Positions 45,026 through 54,929 of a DNA stretch of 64,000 nt are shown here, piece after piece. Each line of letters starts with the position of its first letter. Within the stretch, counting starts at the first letter, position 1. This stretch comes from Clostridium sp. (lineage in GTDB: Bacteria; Bacillota; Clostridia; Clostridiales; Clostridiaceae). The notes beneath the pieces are model-generated. The model worked only from the letters and a program-made list of their open reading frames with translations. It was not told the origin of the DNA and did no database searches. The position numbers and the translations under genes are program-made. Location: positions 1,241,958 through 1,305,957 of the forward strand of contig NZ_JAKVOI010000001.1 in assembly GCF_022482905.1 (NCBI RefSeq), written 5' to 3'.

Positions 45026-46426
45026 TTATATTCTGTTCAAAAACGAGCTGTAACCTTTCACTGCTTCATATATGTCAGCCTTGCTTGCAACTTCCCATGG
45101 AGCATGCATATTGTGGAGAGCTATACCGCAGTCTATTACCTGCATATTATATTTTGCAAGTATATATGCTATTGTTCCACCGCCTCCCTGATCCACTTTT
45201 CCAAGTTCTGAAGTCTGCCAGGATACATTGGCATCATCCATCACCTTTCTTATTTCAGCAATAAATTCAGGATTTGCATCATTGCATCCGGATTTTCCTC
45301 TCGCCCCGGTATACTTGTTGAATACTATTCCCTTTCCAAAGTAAGCAGCATTATTTTTTTCCATTACAGATGGATAGTTTGGGTCAAAAGCAGCACTTAC
45401 ATCAGAAGAAAGCATTTTTGAATTTGCAAGTGTCCTTCTAAGTTTCAATTCACTGTAGTCTCCAATTAAGTTCACAACCTCTGCCACCGTATTTTCAAAA
45501 AATCTTGACTGCATTCCAGTAGCTCCTACACTGCCTATTTCCTCCTTGTCTACAAGAAGTGCAGCACATGTCTTGTCTGGATTCTTTACTTTCATCATGG
45601 CTTCAAAAGAAGTATATGCGCATATCTTGTCATCATGCCCATAAGCCATTACCATACTGCTGTCAATACCATAATCTCTTGCCTTTCCTGCAGGTACGAC
45701 CTCTAGTTCTGCGGAAACAAAATCTTCCTCCTCAATGTCATATTTTTTGTTGAGTATCTTGAGAATATTCTGCTTCACCCTGTTTTTTACATCTTTATCT
45801 TTAACAGGAATACTTCCTACCAGTATATTAAGATCCTCACCCTCTATCACCTTGTTTGCCTTTTTGAGCATTTGGTCACCTGAAAGATGAATAAGGAGAT
45901 CTGAAATACCTACCACAGGATCGTTTTCATCCTCACCTATGACCAGATTGATCTTTGTTCCATCTTTCTTTACTATTATCCCGTGAATTGCAAGAGGAAG
46001 AGTCACCCATTGATACTTTTTGATTCCGCCGTAGTAGTGGGTATCAAGCAAGGCCAGATCCGTATCCTCATACAGAGGGTTCTGCTTTAAATCCAGCCTG
46101 GGTGAATCTATGTGTGCACCAAGTATTCTCATTCCTTCCTCTATATCATGTGATCCTATTACAAATAATGCCAGAGTCTTATCTTTATTATTGGCATAGA
46201 CTTTATCACCTGGATTTAATTTTGTCTTATTTTTTATCAGTTGTTCTATATTTTTATAGCCCTTTGCCTCGGCTCTTTCTATAAATTCTACTGTACATTC
46301 CCTTTCAGTCTTGCATTTTGACATAAAATCCTTGTATTCATCTGATATCTTGAATAATTCCTTGAAATCCTCTTTTGAATATTTATCCCAAGCATAGTCA
46401 TATTTCTTTTGAAGATCCTTTGTCAT
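45026..46426 (-). CDS. M18-family aminopeptidase
   Basis: This 466-aa zinc aminopeptidase has the M18 motifs: GAHIDSPRLDLK with the first His-Asp, LDTHYYGGIKKYQW, VDKEEIGSVGATGMQ with the catalytic Glu pair, SSDVSAAFDPNYP, and the terminal GIALHNMHAPWEVASKAD supplying the last His. It cleaves acidic or neutral N-terminal residues. ATG 46426 (MTKDLQKKY) is chosen because AAGGAG sits 8 nt upstream; ATG 46432 would be only 2 nt away. Confidence 0.93.
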   Translation of the reverse strand: MTKDLQKKYDYAWDKYSKEDFKELFKISDEYKDFMSKCKTERECTVEFIERAEAKGYKNIEQLIKNKTKLNPGDKVYANNKDKTLALFVIGSHDIEEGMRILGAHIDSPRLDLKQNPLYEDTDLALLDTHYYGGIKKYQWVTLPLAIHGIIVKKDGTKINLVIGEDENDPVVGISDLLIHLSGDQMLKKANKVIEGEDLNILVGSIPVKDKDVKNRVKQNILKILNKKYDIEEEDFVSAELEVVPAGKARDYGIDSSMVMAYGHDDKICAYTSFEAMMKVKNPDKTCAALLVDKEEIGSVGATGMQSRFFENTVAEVVNLIGDYSELKLRRTLANSKMLSSDVSAAFDPNYPSVMEKNNAAYFGKGIVFNKYTGARGKSGCNDANPEFIAEIRKVMDDANVSWQTSELGKVDQGGGGTIAYILAKYNMQVIDCGIALHNMHAPWEVASKADIYEAVKGYSSFLNRI

Positions 46427-46538
46427 AGCCATCTCTCCTTATCCATATCATATTTATGTAAATATACAAACACCTATATTATACCAACCTTTTAAATTAT
46501 TTTCCATAACATGGCTTCACCGTAAACCAGTTCGCATA

Positions 46539-47483
46539 TCAGATCCATTTGTTTTTCTTGAATATGAATATCAATATGAAGGCTACACATCCCATGGTCA
46601 TAACTACATAGTGACATCCATTTTCCATATCTATAAACGGAATTCCTTTCAAATTCATCCCATATACACTTGTTATAAGGTTGAGAGGCATAAATATACT
46701 GGTTATAACAGTAAATATTTTCATCAATTCATTTGTCTTGTTTGCCACCTCCGATTCAAATGCCTCCCTTACCATTGCCAGATCCTGTACCAAACTCTCC
46801 AGAGAAAGCATAAGTTTTTCTATTTTCTTGTTAAGTCCTATAAAATACACTATGACGTCATTTTCTATTATGAGATTGTCATTTAGGACAAAACTGTCTC
46901 CAATATATCTCAGTGGATTCAAATACTTTCTTACCTTGTATACCTGCCTTCTCAATGTTATAAGACTGTATAGCTGTTCCTTTTTGGGATCCTTCAATAT
47001 TTTTATTTCTATCCTATCGACTTCAGCCTCCAGTTTTGATATAATATCAAAATTTCTTATTATTATTCTATCCAGTATATAATACAGAAGTATGTCAACC
47101 TGAGGTTTGTCTTTTAATATAAAACAGTTTTTTGATTCCCTGATATCTTTTATCAATTCATTCAATATATCTATGTTGTCTTTGTATACGGTTATCAAAT
47201 ACTTTTTACTGAGGAATACATTTAATTCCCTGGAAACAACTATATTATTCAAACAATTGAGCACGTTGAAAACTGCAAAAATATAATCGTTAAAAAAACT
47301 TATTTTTGAAGTTTTAGAGAAACTCCTGCAGTCCTCCATACTTTCACCATCAATTTCAATGAACTTGTTTAATTTCTCCATCTCAGTTGTATTTGCAACT
47401 ATCCAATAATATCTGCCTCTCAAGCTCTCTTCATCCACTGCATTTACATTTATAAAGTCATTATCTACATCGATTATTCTCAC
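46539..47483 (-). CDS. corA: CorA-family magnesium/cobalt transporter
   Basis: This 314-aa pentameric channel has a large cytoplasmic N-terminal domain, a long helix, and two C-terminal transmembrane segments, with the signature YGMNLKG at the end of TM1 (FTVITSIFMPLNLITSVYGMN region) and a positively charged C-terminus. It imports Mg2+ or related divalent ions. The start is GTG 47483. Confidence 0.92.
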   Translation of the reverse strand: MRIIDVDNDFINVNAVDEESLRGRYYWIVANTTEMEKLNKFIEIDGESMEDCRSFSKTSKISFFNDYIFAVFNVLNCLNNIVVSRELNVFLSKKYLITVYKDNIDILNELIKDIRESKNCFILKDKPQVDILLYYILDRIIIRNFDIISKLEAEVDRIEIKILKDPKKEQLYSLITLRRQVYKVRKYLNPLRYIGDSFVLNDNLIIENDVIVYFIGLNKKIEKLMLSLESLVQDLAMVREAFESEVANKTNELMKIFTVITSIFMPLNLITSVYGMNLKGIPFIDMENGCHYVVMTMGCVAFILIFIFKKNKWI

Positions 47484-47591
47484 AAAAACACCACCAATAC
47501 AGCCATTCCAGTTGAACAGAACAACTATGGTGTTATTTTATGCAAAAATCATAGTTATTAGTCACTTTAAGCTCATGTCAGTGATTCCCAT

Positions 47592-48140
47592 TTAATTGGA
47601 AATCATTTTATCCATCAATATATCATGTTCTTCCACAGGCACTTTATCTATAATCTGAAATTTATAGCATATACCGATTTTTTTGCAGTCATCCCTCAAC
47701 TTTTCTAAAAATCTATCATAATATCCCCCACCATATCCGAGCCTTCCTCCACAATTGTCAAAAGCAAGTCCAGGAACATATGACAAGTCTATACGGGACC
47801 TACATACTTGAAATTTATCATCACGAGGTTCTAGAATATTGAATTTTCCATGAACCAGATCCTCAAATTTTTTTATCTGAACTGCAATCATACCTTTGTC
47901 CCTGGATATTACTTTAGGAACACATACAGTTTTTCCATCTGCAAGTGCCGCTTTTATTATCCTGTGGGTATCGACTTCGCTTTTATAGCTTACAAATATG
48001 AACACACAGGATGCCTTTTTATACTCGGAGCTATTTACAACCTTTTTAAATATGACGTTATCTAATTCTGCACGTTCTACAGTACCTAAATTATTTCTAA
48101 GCAGTACAATATTTTTTCTTATAATATTTTTAGTTTTCAT
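47592..48140 (-). CDS. 5-formyltetrahydrofolate cyclo-ligase
   Basis: This 182-aa enzyme converts 5-formyl-THF to 5,10-methenyl-THF with ATP. It shows the N-terminal basic helix (KNIIRKNIVLLRNNLG), FVSYKSEVDTHRIIKAALADGKTVCVPK and the catalytic/ATP motif GGRLGYGGGYYDRFLEK, with the adjacent PGLAFD. ATG 48140 overlaps the end of hprK by 11 bp. The upstream alternative at 48167 adds nine residues inside hprK and lacks a good SD. Confidence 0.92.
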   Translation of the reverse strand: MKTKNIIRKNIVLLRNNLGTVERAELDNVIFKKVVNSSEYKKASCVFIFVSYKSEVDTHRIIKAALADGKTVCVPKVISRDKGMIAVQIKKFEDLVHGKFNILEPRDDKFQVCRSRIDLSYVPGLAFDNCGGRLGYGGGYYDRFLEKLRDDCKKIGICYKFQIIDKVPVEEHDILMDKMISN

Positions 48141-49065
48141 ATTCTCTTTGATTCCTGTCCTTCTCAACCTGTTTTATTCTTCTGCTTATAACATCCACAG
48201 GTGTTACTTTTGTAATCAGACCATATCTGAAATTAGCTGCTGCAGCTTCTATTATAACCGCAAGATTCCTACCTGGTCTTATAGGAATTGTCAGTTTTCT
48301 TATATGAACATTTAATATATCTACATACTCCTTGTCTATACCAAGCCTGTCATAATTCTGATCTTCCCTCCACTGTTCTATATACACCACTAGATTTATT
48401 ACTTTTCTCTTTAAAATGGAACTCAATCCATATAATGCAGAGATATCAATTATGCCCATTCCTCTGACTTCTATCATTCCAGCAGTTATAAACGGCGATG
48501 TACCATAAAGTTCTCCATCTATTTCCTTTATATCAACGGCATCATCAGCTACCAGCCTATGTCCTCTTTTTATAAGTTCAAGGGCGGTTTCACTTTTCCC
48601 TATTCCACTTTCACCTGTTATAAGTATGCCAACACCATATACATCCAGAAGTACCCCGTGGAGTCTGGTTTCCGGAGCAAGTTTATAGTCGAGATAATTC
48701 ATAAGCTTGTTTATAAATCTTGTAGATATCATGTCCGTTCTAAGTACCCATCTATTATATTCAATTGCACTTTCCATAAATTCCTTATGGGGCACAAGAT
48801 TTCTAGTTATTATAGTACATGGATTGTCAAATTCAAAATACTTTCTCAATCTCTTTTCCCTGAGATCAGACTGCATTGCATCCAGGAAACTCCATTCAGC
48901 CTTTCCTACCACCTGTACCCTCTCATTTGCAAAATAATTGTAAAATCCACTGAATTGAAGTCCCGGCCTATTTATATCGCTTACATTTATTTCATTTAAC
49001 CTCTTTCCCCTGTTCACTACCTCAAGATTCAAATCTTCTATTATATTCTTAATTGATACTGACAT
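48130..49065 (-). CDS. hprK: HPr kinase/phosphorylase
   Basis: HprK phosphorylates and dephosphorylates Ser46 of HPr, coupling sugar supply to catabolite repression. The 311-aa protein has the HprK-specific N-terminal domain, Walker A GESGIGKSETALEL, HRLVADDAVDI, and the signature VRGMGIIDISALYG. GGGGGA precedes ATG 49065. It is co-transcribed with the cyclo-ligase and lies divergently from a Spo0E-like gene. Confidence 0.95.
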   Translation of the reverse strand: MSVSIKNIIEDLNLEVVNRGKRLNEINVSDINRPGLQFSGFYNYFANERVQVVGKAEWSFLDAMQSDLREKRLRKYFEFDNPCTIITRNLVPHKEFMESAIEYNRWVLRTDMISTRFINKLMNYLDYKLAPETRLHGVLLDVYGVGILITGESGIGKSETALELIKRGHRLVADDAVDIKEIDGELYGTSPFITAGMIEVRGMGIIDISALYGLSSILKRKVINLVVYIEQWREDQNYDRLGIDKEYVDILNVHIRKLTIPIRPGRNLAVIIEAAAANFRYGLITKVTPVDVISRRIKQVEKDRNQREYEN

Positions 49066-49254
49066 ATTCTTCCCCCTAATTTAACCTCTTGCCTTCAGAA
49101 CCTTATTTATGTTTTATATATTATAACATAAAAACAAAAAAATGTACTATATTAAGCAACTTCGTGGATATGCCAAAAACTTTTTGACAATATTCTAATC
49201 TTCAAATTTTTTATATTATGTTTTATATCAATATGTAAAAGACATTTTTTATGT

Positions 49255-49297
49255 TTTTCCACATTTTTTCCACAGAATAATTCACACCTTATCTACA
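49255..49297. promoter_or_regulatory. Cluster of four phased DnaA-box-like 9-mers
   Basis: TTTTCCACA at 49255 and 49266, TAATTCACA at 49278 and TTATCTACA at 49289 match TTATCCACA at 8, 8, 7 and 8 of 9 positions. Their start-to-start spacing of 11-12 bp puts them on one helix face. They lie in the 360-bp gap between hprK and the Spo0E-like gene. Most of the rest of that gap is AT-rich with nothing else recognised. Confidence 0.45.
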
Positions 49298-49425
49298 GAA
49301 ATTATGTTTATTCTTGTAATAATCTGTACATTATTGACTTATAAAATTTATGTTTACTTTTATATTATCTGCTAAAATATAATATATAAACTTAATGGAT
49401 AAATTTTAATTATGAGGTAATTGTA

Positions 49426-49584
49426 ATGAAAAATAATTTAAAGAACTTAGAGATGGAGATAACTAAACTAAAAGAAAATCTGTATACTTTAATTCAGAAT
49501 AATGCTCTGACAGATTGTAATGTTATACGGTGCAGCGAAGAGTTAGACAAGCTGATCCTTGAATATCAAAAACTAAAAATATAA
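49426..49584 (+). CDS. Spo0E-like small protein (Spo0A phosphatase family)
   Basis: This 52-residue protein (starts MKNNLKNLEMEITKLKENL) has the Spo0E signature CSEELDKLILEY near its end, preceded by a first amphipathic helix. That two-helix hairpin is the whole of the Spo0E/YisI/YnzD family, which dephosphorylates Spo0A~P and delays sporulation. GAGGT lies about 9 nt upstream of ATG 49426. It is divergent from hprK and convergent with helD. The DnaA-box-like cluster at 49255-49297 is upstream. Confidence 0.82.
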   Translation: MKNNLKNLEMEITKLKENLYTLIQNNALTDCNVIRCSEELDKLILEYQKLKI

Positions 49585-49607
49585 TGCACTAGTATTTCCA
49601 GAGATTA

Positions 49608-49637
49608 AAAAAGGGGCAAAACCCCCGTAAACCCCTG
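49608..49637 (-). terminator. Terminator after helD
   Basis: On the minus strand a GGGG/CCCC stem-loop, with GGGGG at its base and CCCC followed by TTTTTT, lies just beyond the helD stop and between it and the Spo0E-like gene. A weak AGATTAAA/TTTAATC outer pairing may extend it. Confidence 0.55.
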
Positions 49638-49655
49638 TATTTAATCCAGAAATAT

Positions 49656-51947
49656 TTATTTAATCAATTTTGAAATTGTACCTGAATAGAAAATATATTC
49701 AAAATGAAGTGCCCTTGTAAGTGCTACGTACAGTATTTTCTTATCCAGCTCATAGCATCCATAATTTTTTTCATCACAATTGTATATTACTGTACAATCA
49801 AACTCCAATCCTTTTGTCATATATGATGGTATTATTACAAAATCCAGCTTTAAGTTCTTATCGTTGTCTTTTATAAGAGTCCATTTGTATTTGCTGTATT
49901 TTCTCAGATAGTCTCTTATTTTTTTGCATTGATTATGGTCTTTACCTATAACAGCTATGCTTTTTTTGTTTCTAGAATATACATGTTCAACAATTTTATC
50001 CAGTTGTTCTCCGAATTCCCTGTTGGTTTTAAATTGAACTAATTTTGGCTTTTCCCCGTGTCTCAAAATTGGAGTGGCCGGTTTCAAACTGTTTTCCTGA
50101 AATTTTAGTACTTCATTTGCAAATTCAATTATTTCAATAGTCGATCTATAGCTTTGTGTAATTTCTACATATTTAAAATTGTCGTCAAAAATATCACGGA
50201 CCAAATCTTCCCATTGTGATATTCCCTTATAATAATATATTCCCTGACCTACATCACCTACTATTGTCATGGAATTATTACATGTCAATTCCTTCAACAC
50301 GGCAAATTGAAACTTGCTGTAATCTTGTGCTTCATCTATAACTATATGTTTGTATTTAAAAGCATCATCTACACCCTCTATTTTAAATTTCAGATATACC
50401 AGGGATGCCAGATCATCACTATCAAGAATTCCTCTTTTTATATTTTCATTGAATTCATCCCTCATAAATTTCCATATAGTCTTTTTGACTTTTCCCCCTG
50501 CTATCTGAAAAAATACGGTTTCATCATTTAAAAAATTGCTGTATTTATTTTCAGTATCCATTCCATTCCATTTATCGAAATATTCATAAAAACATTTTCT
50601 GGCATCCAATCTCAGCCTTTTTTTCTTTGCATCCCTCTCATTATACAATTGTATAAACTTATTTCTTCTCTCGCTGCAATCGTCCATCGACTTTTTTATC
50701 CTTGCAATTAAATATTCATAGGAAAAATCAATTTTATCCAGAATAGTTTTTATCTTATTGTCTATTTTTAATTCAAAATATCTTCTTATTTCTTCTTTTC
50801 TTTTATTTATGGGAAGGTTGGTCATATCTTTTAAATACAATCTTATAATTTCCTCTTTTTTGAATAATACATAATCATATACCTTTATATCATCTATTTT
50901 TGCATCTTCCTTTTCCATATAATTCACATACTCATCCAAAAAATTTTTATACAATATACTTCCTCTGAGACTACTGCTCTCAACCACAAATTTTCTGTCT
51001 TTCTCACTATTTTCTTCTACAAGATATGATAATTTTTGATCCTTCGTAAATATTTTAAATTTTATATTCAATATCTTTCTGCATATATCCTCAAAAGTAT
51101 CCTGATTTACATTGTTCACTCCAAGATCCGGAAGAACTTCCGATATATAATCAAGGAACAACTTGTTAGGTGCTACTACGAGTATATCATTTCCACTTAA
51201 TTTTCCCTTGTACTTATACAAAATATATGCCAGTCTGTGAAGCGCTACAGTAGTTTTCCCAGATCCAGCCGATCCCTGTACTACAAGTGCAGTGTTTTTC
51301 TCCGATCTTATTATATCATTCTGCTCTTTTTGTATAGTGGCAACTACATCCTTCAGCCTGCTGCTTACACTTTCCTCCAAATTTATCCTCAGGAATTCAT
51401 CCACCAGAGCATTTCCTTCTTCATTAGAAGATCGTAGTATGATGTCATTTACAGCGTCATCAAAAGCATTCTCAAGTTTACCATACCTTATTAAAAATTT
51501 TCTTTTCAGGCTCAATTTGCCGCTGATTATTCCATTTGGAGCTCTATAAAATACATCTCCAAAAGTTCCGCTGTAATACAGATCTGCAAGGGGTGATCTC
51601 CAATCAATCACCTTTTCATCACCATCTTTTACATCGCCAAGTCCAAATTTTCCAATATAGAATGTCTCCTCATCCCTCTTGTACTCTCTAAAGTCTATAC
51701 GTCCAAAATAAGGTCGTTCCTGACTTTCTATATACTTTTCCAGATGCTGCTGGGTCATCTTATACAATTTTTCCTTGGTTTCAAGCTCTTGATTATATTT
51801 CCCCTTTAATTGTTTTCTCAAACCATCTATATCTAATTTAAGTTTCCTGTCATCTTCAGTTATACTTTCAATCTGTTCCTTTATCCATTTTTCAGTATCT
51901 TTGAGATGTTTCTCCTCAATCTTCATATCCTCATCTTTTATAGCCAT
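49656..51947 (-). CDS. helD: HelD-type UvrD-family helicase
   Basis: This 763-aa protein has an N-terminal coiled-coil/charged domain (about 1-75, KHLKDTEKWIKEQIESI), Walker A GSAGSGKTT (225-233), VIDEAQDYSKFQ (motif II), GDVGQGIYYYKG, QSYRSTIEIIEFANEVL, and the C-terminal VALTRALH motif. The coiled-coil start and 763-aa length fit HelD, which removes stalled RNA polymerase from DNA in Firmicutes, better than replicative UvrD/PcrA. It is a single-gene unit with GGGAGA as SD. Confidence 0.85.
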   Translation of the reverse strand: MAIKDEDMKIEEKHLKDTEKWIKEQIESITEDDRKLKLDIDGLRKQLKGKYNQELETKEKLYKMTQQHLEKYIESQERPYFGRIDFREYKRDEETFYIGKFGLGDVKDGDEKVIDWRSPLADLYYSGTFGDVFYRAPNGIISGKLSLKRKFLIRYGKLENAFDDAVNDIILRSSNEEGNALVDEFLRINLEESVSSRLKDVVATIQKEQNDIIRSEKNTALVVQGSAGSGKTTVALHRLAYILYKYKGKLSGNDILVVAPNKLFLDYISEVLPDLGVNNVNQDTFEDICRKILNIKFKIFTKDQKLSYLVEENSEKDRKFVVESSSLRGSILYKNFLDEYVNYMEKEDAKIDDIKVYDYVLFKKEEIIRLYLKDMTNLPINKRKEEIRRYFELKIDNKIKTILDKIDFSYEYLIARIKKSMDDCSERRNKFIQLYNERDAKKKRLRLDARKCFYEYFDKWNGMDTENKYSNFLNDETVFFQIAGGKVKKTIWKFMRDEFNENIKRGILDSDDLASLVYLKFKIEGVDDAFKYKHIVIDEAQDYSKFQFAVLKELTCNNSMTIVGDVGQGIYYYKGISQWEDLVRDIFDDNFKYVEITQSYRSTIEIIEFANEVLKFQENSLKPATPILRHGEKPKLVQFKTNREFGEQLDKIVEHVYSRNKKSIAVIGKDHNQCKKIRDYLRKYSKYKWTLIKDNDKNLKLDFVIIPSYMTKGLEFDCTVIYNCDEKNYGCYELDKKILYVALTRALHFEYIFYSGTISKLIK

Positions 51948-52038
51948 AATTATATCTCCCTTGTAGTATTGTCCATATAAGTTTCAATTTTATATTTACG
52001 TTATACATATGTCAAGGGTATAAAAAGTGGACAACTAC

Positions 52039-53211
52039 CTATTCAAACCTAAGAGCATCTATTGGTTTAAGGTTTGAAGCTTTGTATGCCGGAAATATAC
52101 CAAATACAATGCCTACAATCATTGAAAAGGAGAATGAAAAAATTACTACAGGTATTGAAAATGCTACGGAAACTCCAAAAGCAGATATTGCCTTTCCAAG
52201 TAAAATACCAAATACTACACCTATTATACCGCCCAGTGAACTCAGAACCAGGGATTCTATCAAGAATTGAATCAATATATCTTTTTTTGTCCCCCCAAGT
52301 GCCTTTCTTATTCCAATTTCCTTGGTACGTTCTGATACAGATACCAGCATGACATTCATTACTCCTATTCCTCCCACTATAAGTGATATGCCAGCTATCC
52401 CCCCAAGCAAATAAGTCATGGTACCCGTTATTGAACTCATGGTGTCAAGCAATTGTTTCTGACTCATGACCCTGCTGGTACTATTGTCTGTTGACTTGAA
52501 ATAATTGTTCAAATAGGTATTTACTTGATTTGCAACCATATCTACATCTTGATCACTTGAAGATTTTATATACACACTTTGTACATTTCTACTACCAGCA
52601 AGGCTTATAGCCGTAGATGATGGTACAATCACCATATCATCCGTGTTGTTCCCCATGGAACTTCCCTGTGATTCCAACACCCCTATAACATTATAGGTAT
52701 TTCCATTTACACTGATATCCTGACCTACAGGATCATTAAATCCATAAAGCTGGGTTGCAATATCAGATCCCAGAACTGCCACTTTATTTCTGTAATCTAC
52801 ATCCAGATCGGCTATAAATCTGCCTTCCGAAAGTGTCATATTTCTCACATCCATAAAATTCGGCGTAGTTCCAGTTACAGAAGTGCTTTGGGATTTTGCA
52901 CTGACTTTAACCGTAGCACTGGCACTAATGGTAGGTGCTGCCTCGGAAATTCCCTGTAACTCCTGAATATTTTTCACATCATCAAGGGTAAATTGCCTGG
53001 TTCCACTGTTATTAGAAGTATTTGCCATAATAAGATTGGTCCCGAGAGCCTGGACCTGGGAAGTTATCTGTTTTGTGGAACCGCTTGCCATGCTTACCAA
53101 TACTATAACGGAAGAAATTCCTATAATTATACCTATCATGGTGAGAACAGACCTCAGTTTATTGCTTATTATATTTTTTACAGCTAGCTTTAAAGTCTGA
53201 AATAATTTCAT
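52039..53211 (-). CDS. MacB-type ABC transporter permease
   Basis: This 390-aa protein has one N-terminal transmembrane helix, a large extracellular domain (about 45-265), and three C-terminal helices of the FtsX fold (ERTKEIGIRKALGGTKKDILIQFL motif). This is the MacB-like architecture used for export of antimicrobial peptides or lipids. GGAGG precedes ATG 53211, 3 nt after the ATPase stop. It is the third gene of an adaptor-ATPase-permease operon. Confidence 0.9.
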   Translation of the reverse strand: MKLFQTLKLAVKNIISNKLRSVLTMIGIIIGISSVIVLVSMASGSTKQITSQVQALGTNLIMANTSNNSGTRQFTLDDVKNIQELQGISEAAPTISASATVKVSAKSQSTSVTGTTPNFMDVRNMTLSEGRFIADLDVDYRNKVAVLGSDIATQLYGFNDPVGQDISVNGNTYNVIGVLESQGSSMGNNTDDMVIVPSSTAISLAGSRNVQSVYIKSSSDQDVDMVANQVNTYLNNYFKSTDNSTSRVMSQKQLLDTMSSITGTMTYLLGGIAGISLIVGGIGVMNVMLVSVSERTKEIGIRKALGGTKKDILIQFLIESLVLSSLGGIIGVVFGILLGKAISAFGVSVAFSIPVVIFSFSFSMIVGIVFGIFPAYKASNLKPIDALRFE

Positions 53212-53214
53212 ATG

Positions 53215-53886
53215 TTAATCCTCCCCCACGTATAATTTTCCATCTTCCATGGTCACAATCCTCTTTGCCTGCTTTGCAATTTTCAAATCATGAGTTATCA
53301 ATATTATAGTCTGACCATTTTCATGGAGTTCTTTCATAATACCCATTATTTCCCCACTTGTCTTTCTATCCAGAGCACCTGTAGGTTCATCTGCCAGTAT
53401 GATCTTGGGCTCTCCTGCAAGCGCCCTGGCAATAGCCACCCTTTGCTGCTGCCCTCCTGAAAGTTGATTTGGCCTGTGATACTCTCTTCCTTTAAGTTTT
53501 ACCTTCTCAAGACATTCCATAGCTCTTTCCCTGGATTTTTTCTCACTTATCCCCCTGTATAGGAGAGGTAATTCTACATTTTCTACAGCATTCATTTTAG
53601 AAAGCAGGTTGAAATTTTGAAATATGAATCCTATCTGTTTATTTCTTACATCAGCTAACTGAGATTCACTCATTTCATTTATGTTTATACCATTTAGAAT
53701 ATAGTCTCCAGAATCACAGACATCAAGGCATCCGATTATATTCATAAGCGTAGATTTGCCGGAACCGGACGGGCCCACAATTGAAACAAATTCATTCTCA
53801 GATATACTTAAATTGATATTGTCCAGTGCTTTTATTTCAGTATCTCCCATAGTATAGTACCTGCACAGATTTCTAATCTCTATCAT
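53215..53886 (-). CDS. ABC transporter ATP-binding protein (MacB/LolD type)
   Basis: This 223-aa ATPase has Walker A GPSGSGKST, FQNFNLLSKMNAVENVELPLLY, signature LSGGQQQRVAIARALAG, Walker B IILADEPTGALD and TIILITHDL. These motifs are diagnostic of the LolD/MacB subfamily. It works with the permease downstream and HlyD protein upstream. SD GGAGA. Confidence 0.93.
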   Translation of the reverse strand: MIEIRNLCRYYTMGDTEIKALDNINLSISENEFVSIVGPSGSGKSTLMNIIGCLDVCDSGDYILNGININEMSESQLADVRNKQIGFIFQNFNLLSKMNAVENVELPLLYRGISEKKSRERAMECLEKVKLKGREYHRPNQLSGGQQQRVAIARALAGEPKIILADEPTGALDRKTSGEIMGIMKELHENGQTIILITHDLKIAKQAKRIVTMEDGKLYVGED

Positions 53887-53927
53887 AAAAGTTCTCCTTT
53901 CACATATATTCCAATCTCATCCCGCAA

Positions 53928-54866
53928 CTAATTTGTTCCTCCATTTTGACTTCCACCATTTCCTCCCTGCCTAAAACTGCCTGCTCCTCCGCCTCTCATC
54001 ATTCCGAATCCGCTTCCGTTTCTTCCTGAAGATTGATTTCCGCTTGAACTTTCAGTCTGAGGCAATTGAACTTCTTGTCCTTTTGTAAGCCCTTCAACTA
54101 TCTGAACCATTTTCCCGTTATTAATTCCTATCTGAACTTGCTGCATTTTTCTTTTTCCATCGTCAGAAGATAGTATTACAAATTTTTTACCATTCATATC
54201 TCTTATTGCTTCTATAGGCACAGCTAGTACATTATTCTTTGATGCTGTTATTATAGAGGCCTCTGCAGACATTCCGGATTTTATGTTATTTATTTTATCA
54301 AAATATATAATTACATTAAAAGTTGATACTCCATTCGAATACGTTCCCTGCTGACTTATATCCTTAACAGTACCTGTGAAACTAGTATCTGGAAATGCAT
54401 TAACTTTTATATTGGCCTTTTGGCCGATCTTCAGATTGGGGACATCTGTTTCATCTACAGATATTGTGGTATAAAAATTCTTGTTATCAAATATACTCAA
54501 AAGAGCTTGATTGGGATTTACAATATCTCCTCCACTTACATTTACCTGACTTATTATTCCATTATAGGGAGCTGTTATTGCGGCACTTCCATTTTCAAAA
54601 GTAATAAGTTCCTGCCCTGCGGTTACCTCCTGGTCTTTGCTTACAAATACCTGAGATACAGTATCTGCTCCTACAGCTTTAATTGACTGGCTATTCAGGG
54701 GCATAACACTTCCTGAACCGGAAACTGTACTCTCAATATTCTGTACGGTTACTTGAGCTTGTGAAGACTGTACTTTATTATTTTCGGATTTTTTTGTGGT
54801 ATTTCTATATACTATAACACTTACTGCTATTATCACTATTATTATTGGAATAAGTATCTTTTTCAC
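53928..54866 (-). CDS. HlyD-family efflux adaptor (membrane fusion protein)
   Basis: This 312-aa protein has an N-terminal anchor (ILIPIIIVIIAVSVIVY), a lipoyl/barrel-sandwich region (VTVQNIESTVSGSGSV and ITAPYNGIISQVNVSGGD), a beta-barrel and a C-terminal Gly/Asn/Ser-rich tail (FGMMRGGGAGSFRQGGNGG). Such proteins link to MacB-type permeases even in Gram-positives. The start is GTG 54866. It heads the operon, and a tandem 11-bp repeat lies at 54930-54951 upstream. Confidence 0.88.
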   Translation of the reverse strand: MKKILIPIIIVIIAVSVIVYRNTTKKSENNKVQSSQAQVTVQNIESTVSGSGSVMPLNSQSIKAVGADTVSQVFVSKDQEVTAGQELITFENGSAAITAPYNGIISQVNVSGGDIVNPNQALLSIFDNKNFYTTISVDETDVPNLKIGQKANIKVNAFPDTSFTGTVKDISQQGTYSNGVSTFNVIIYFDKINNIKSGMSAEASIITASKNNVLAVPIEAIRDMNGKKFVILSSDDGKRKMQQVQIGINNGKMVQIVEGLTKGQEVQLPQTESSSGNQSSGRNGSGFGMMRGGGAGSFRQGGNGGSQNGGTN

Positions 54867-54929
54867 GATATGATCCCTCTCTTCCCATTAAATTTATTTT
54901 TATTCAAATTAAGAATAAGTTTAAATTTC

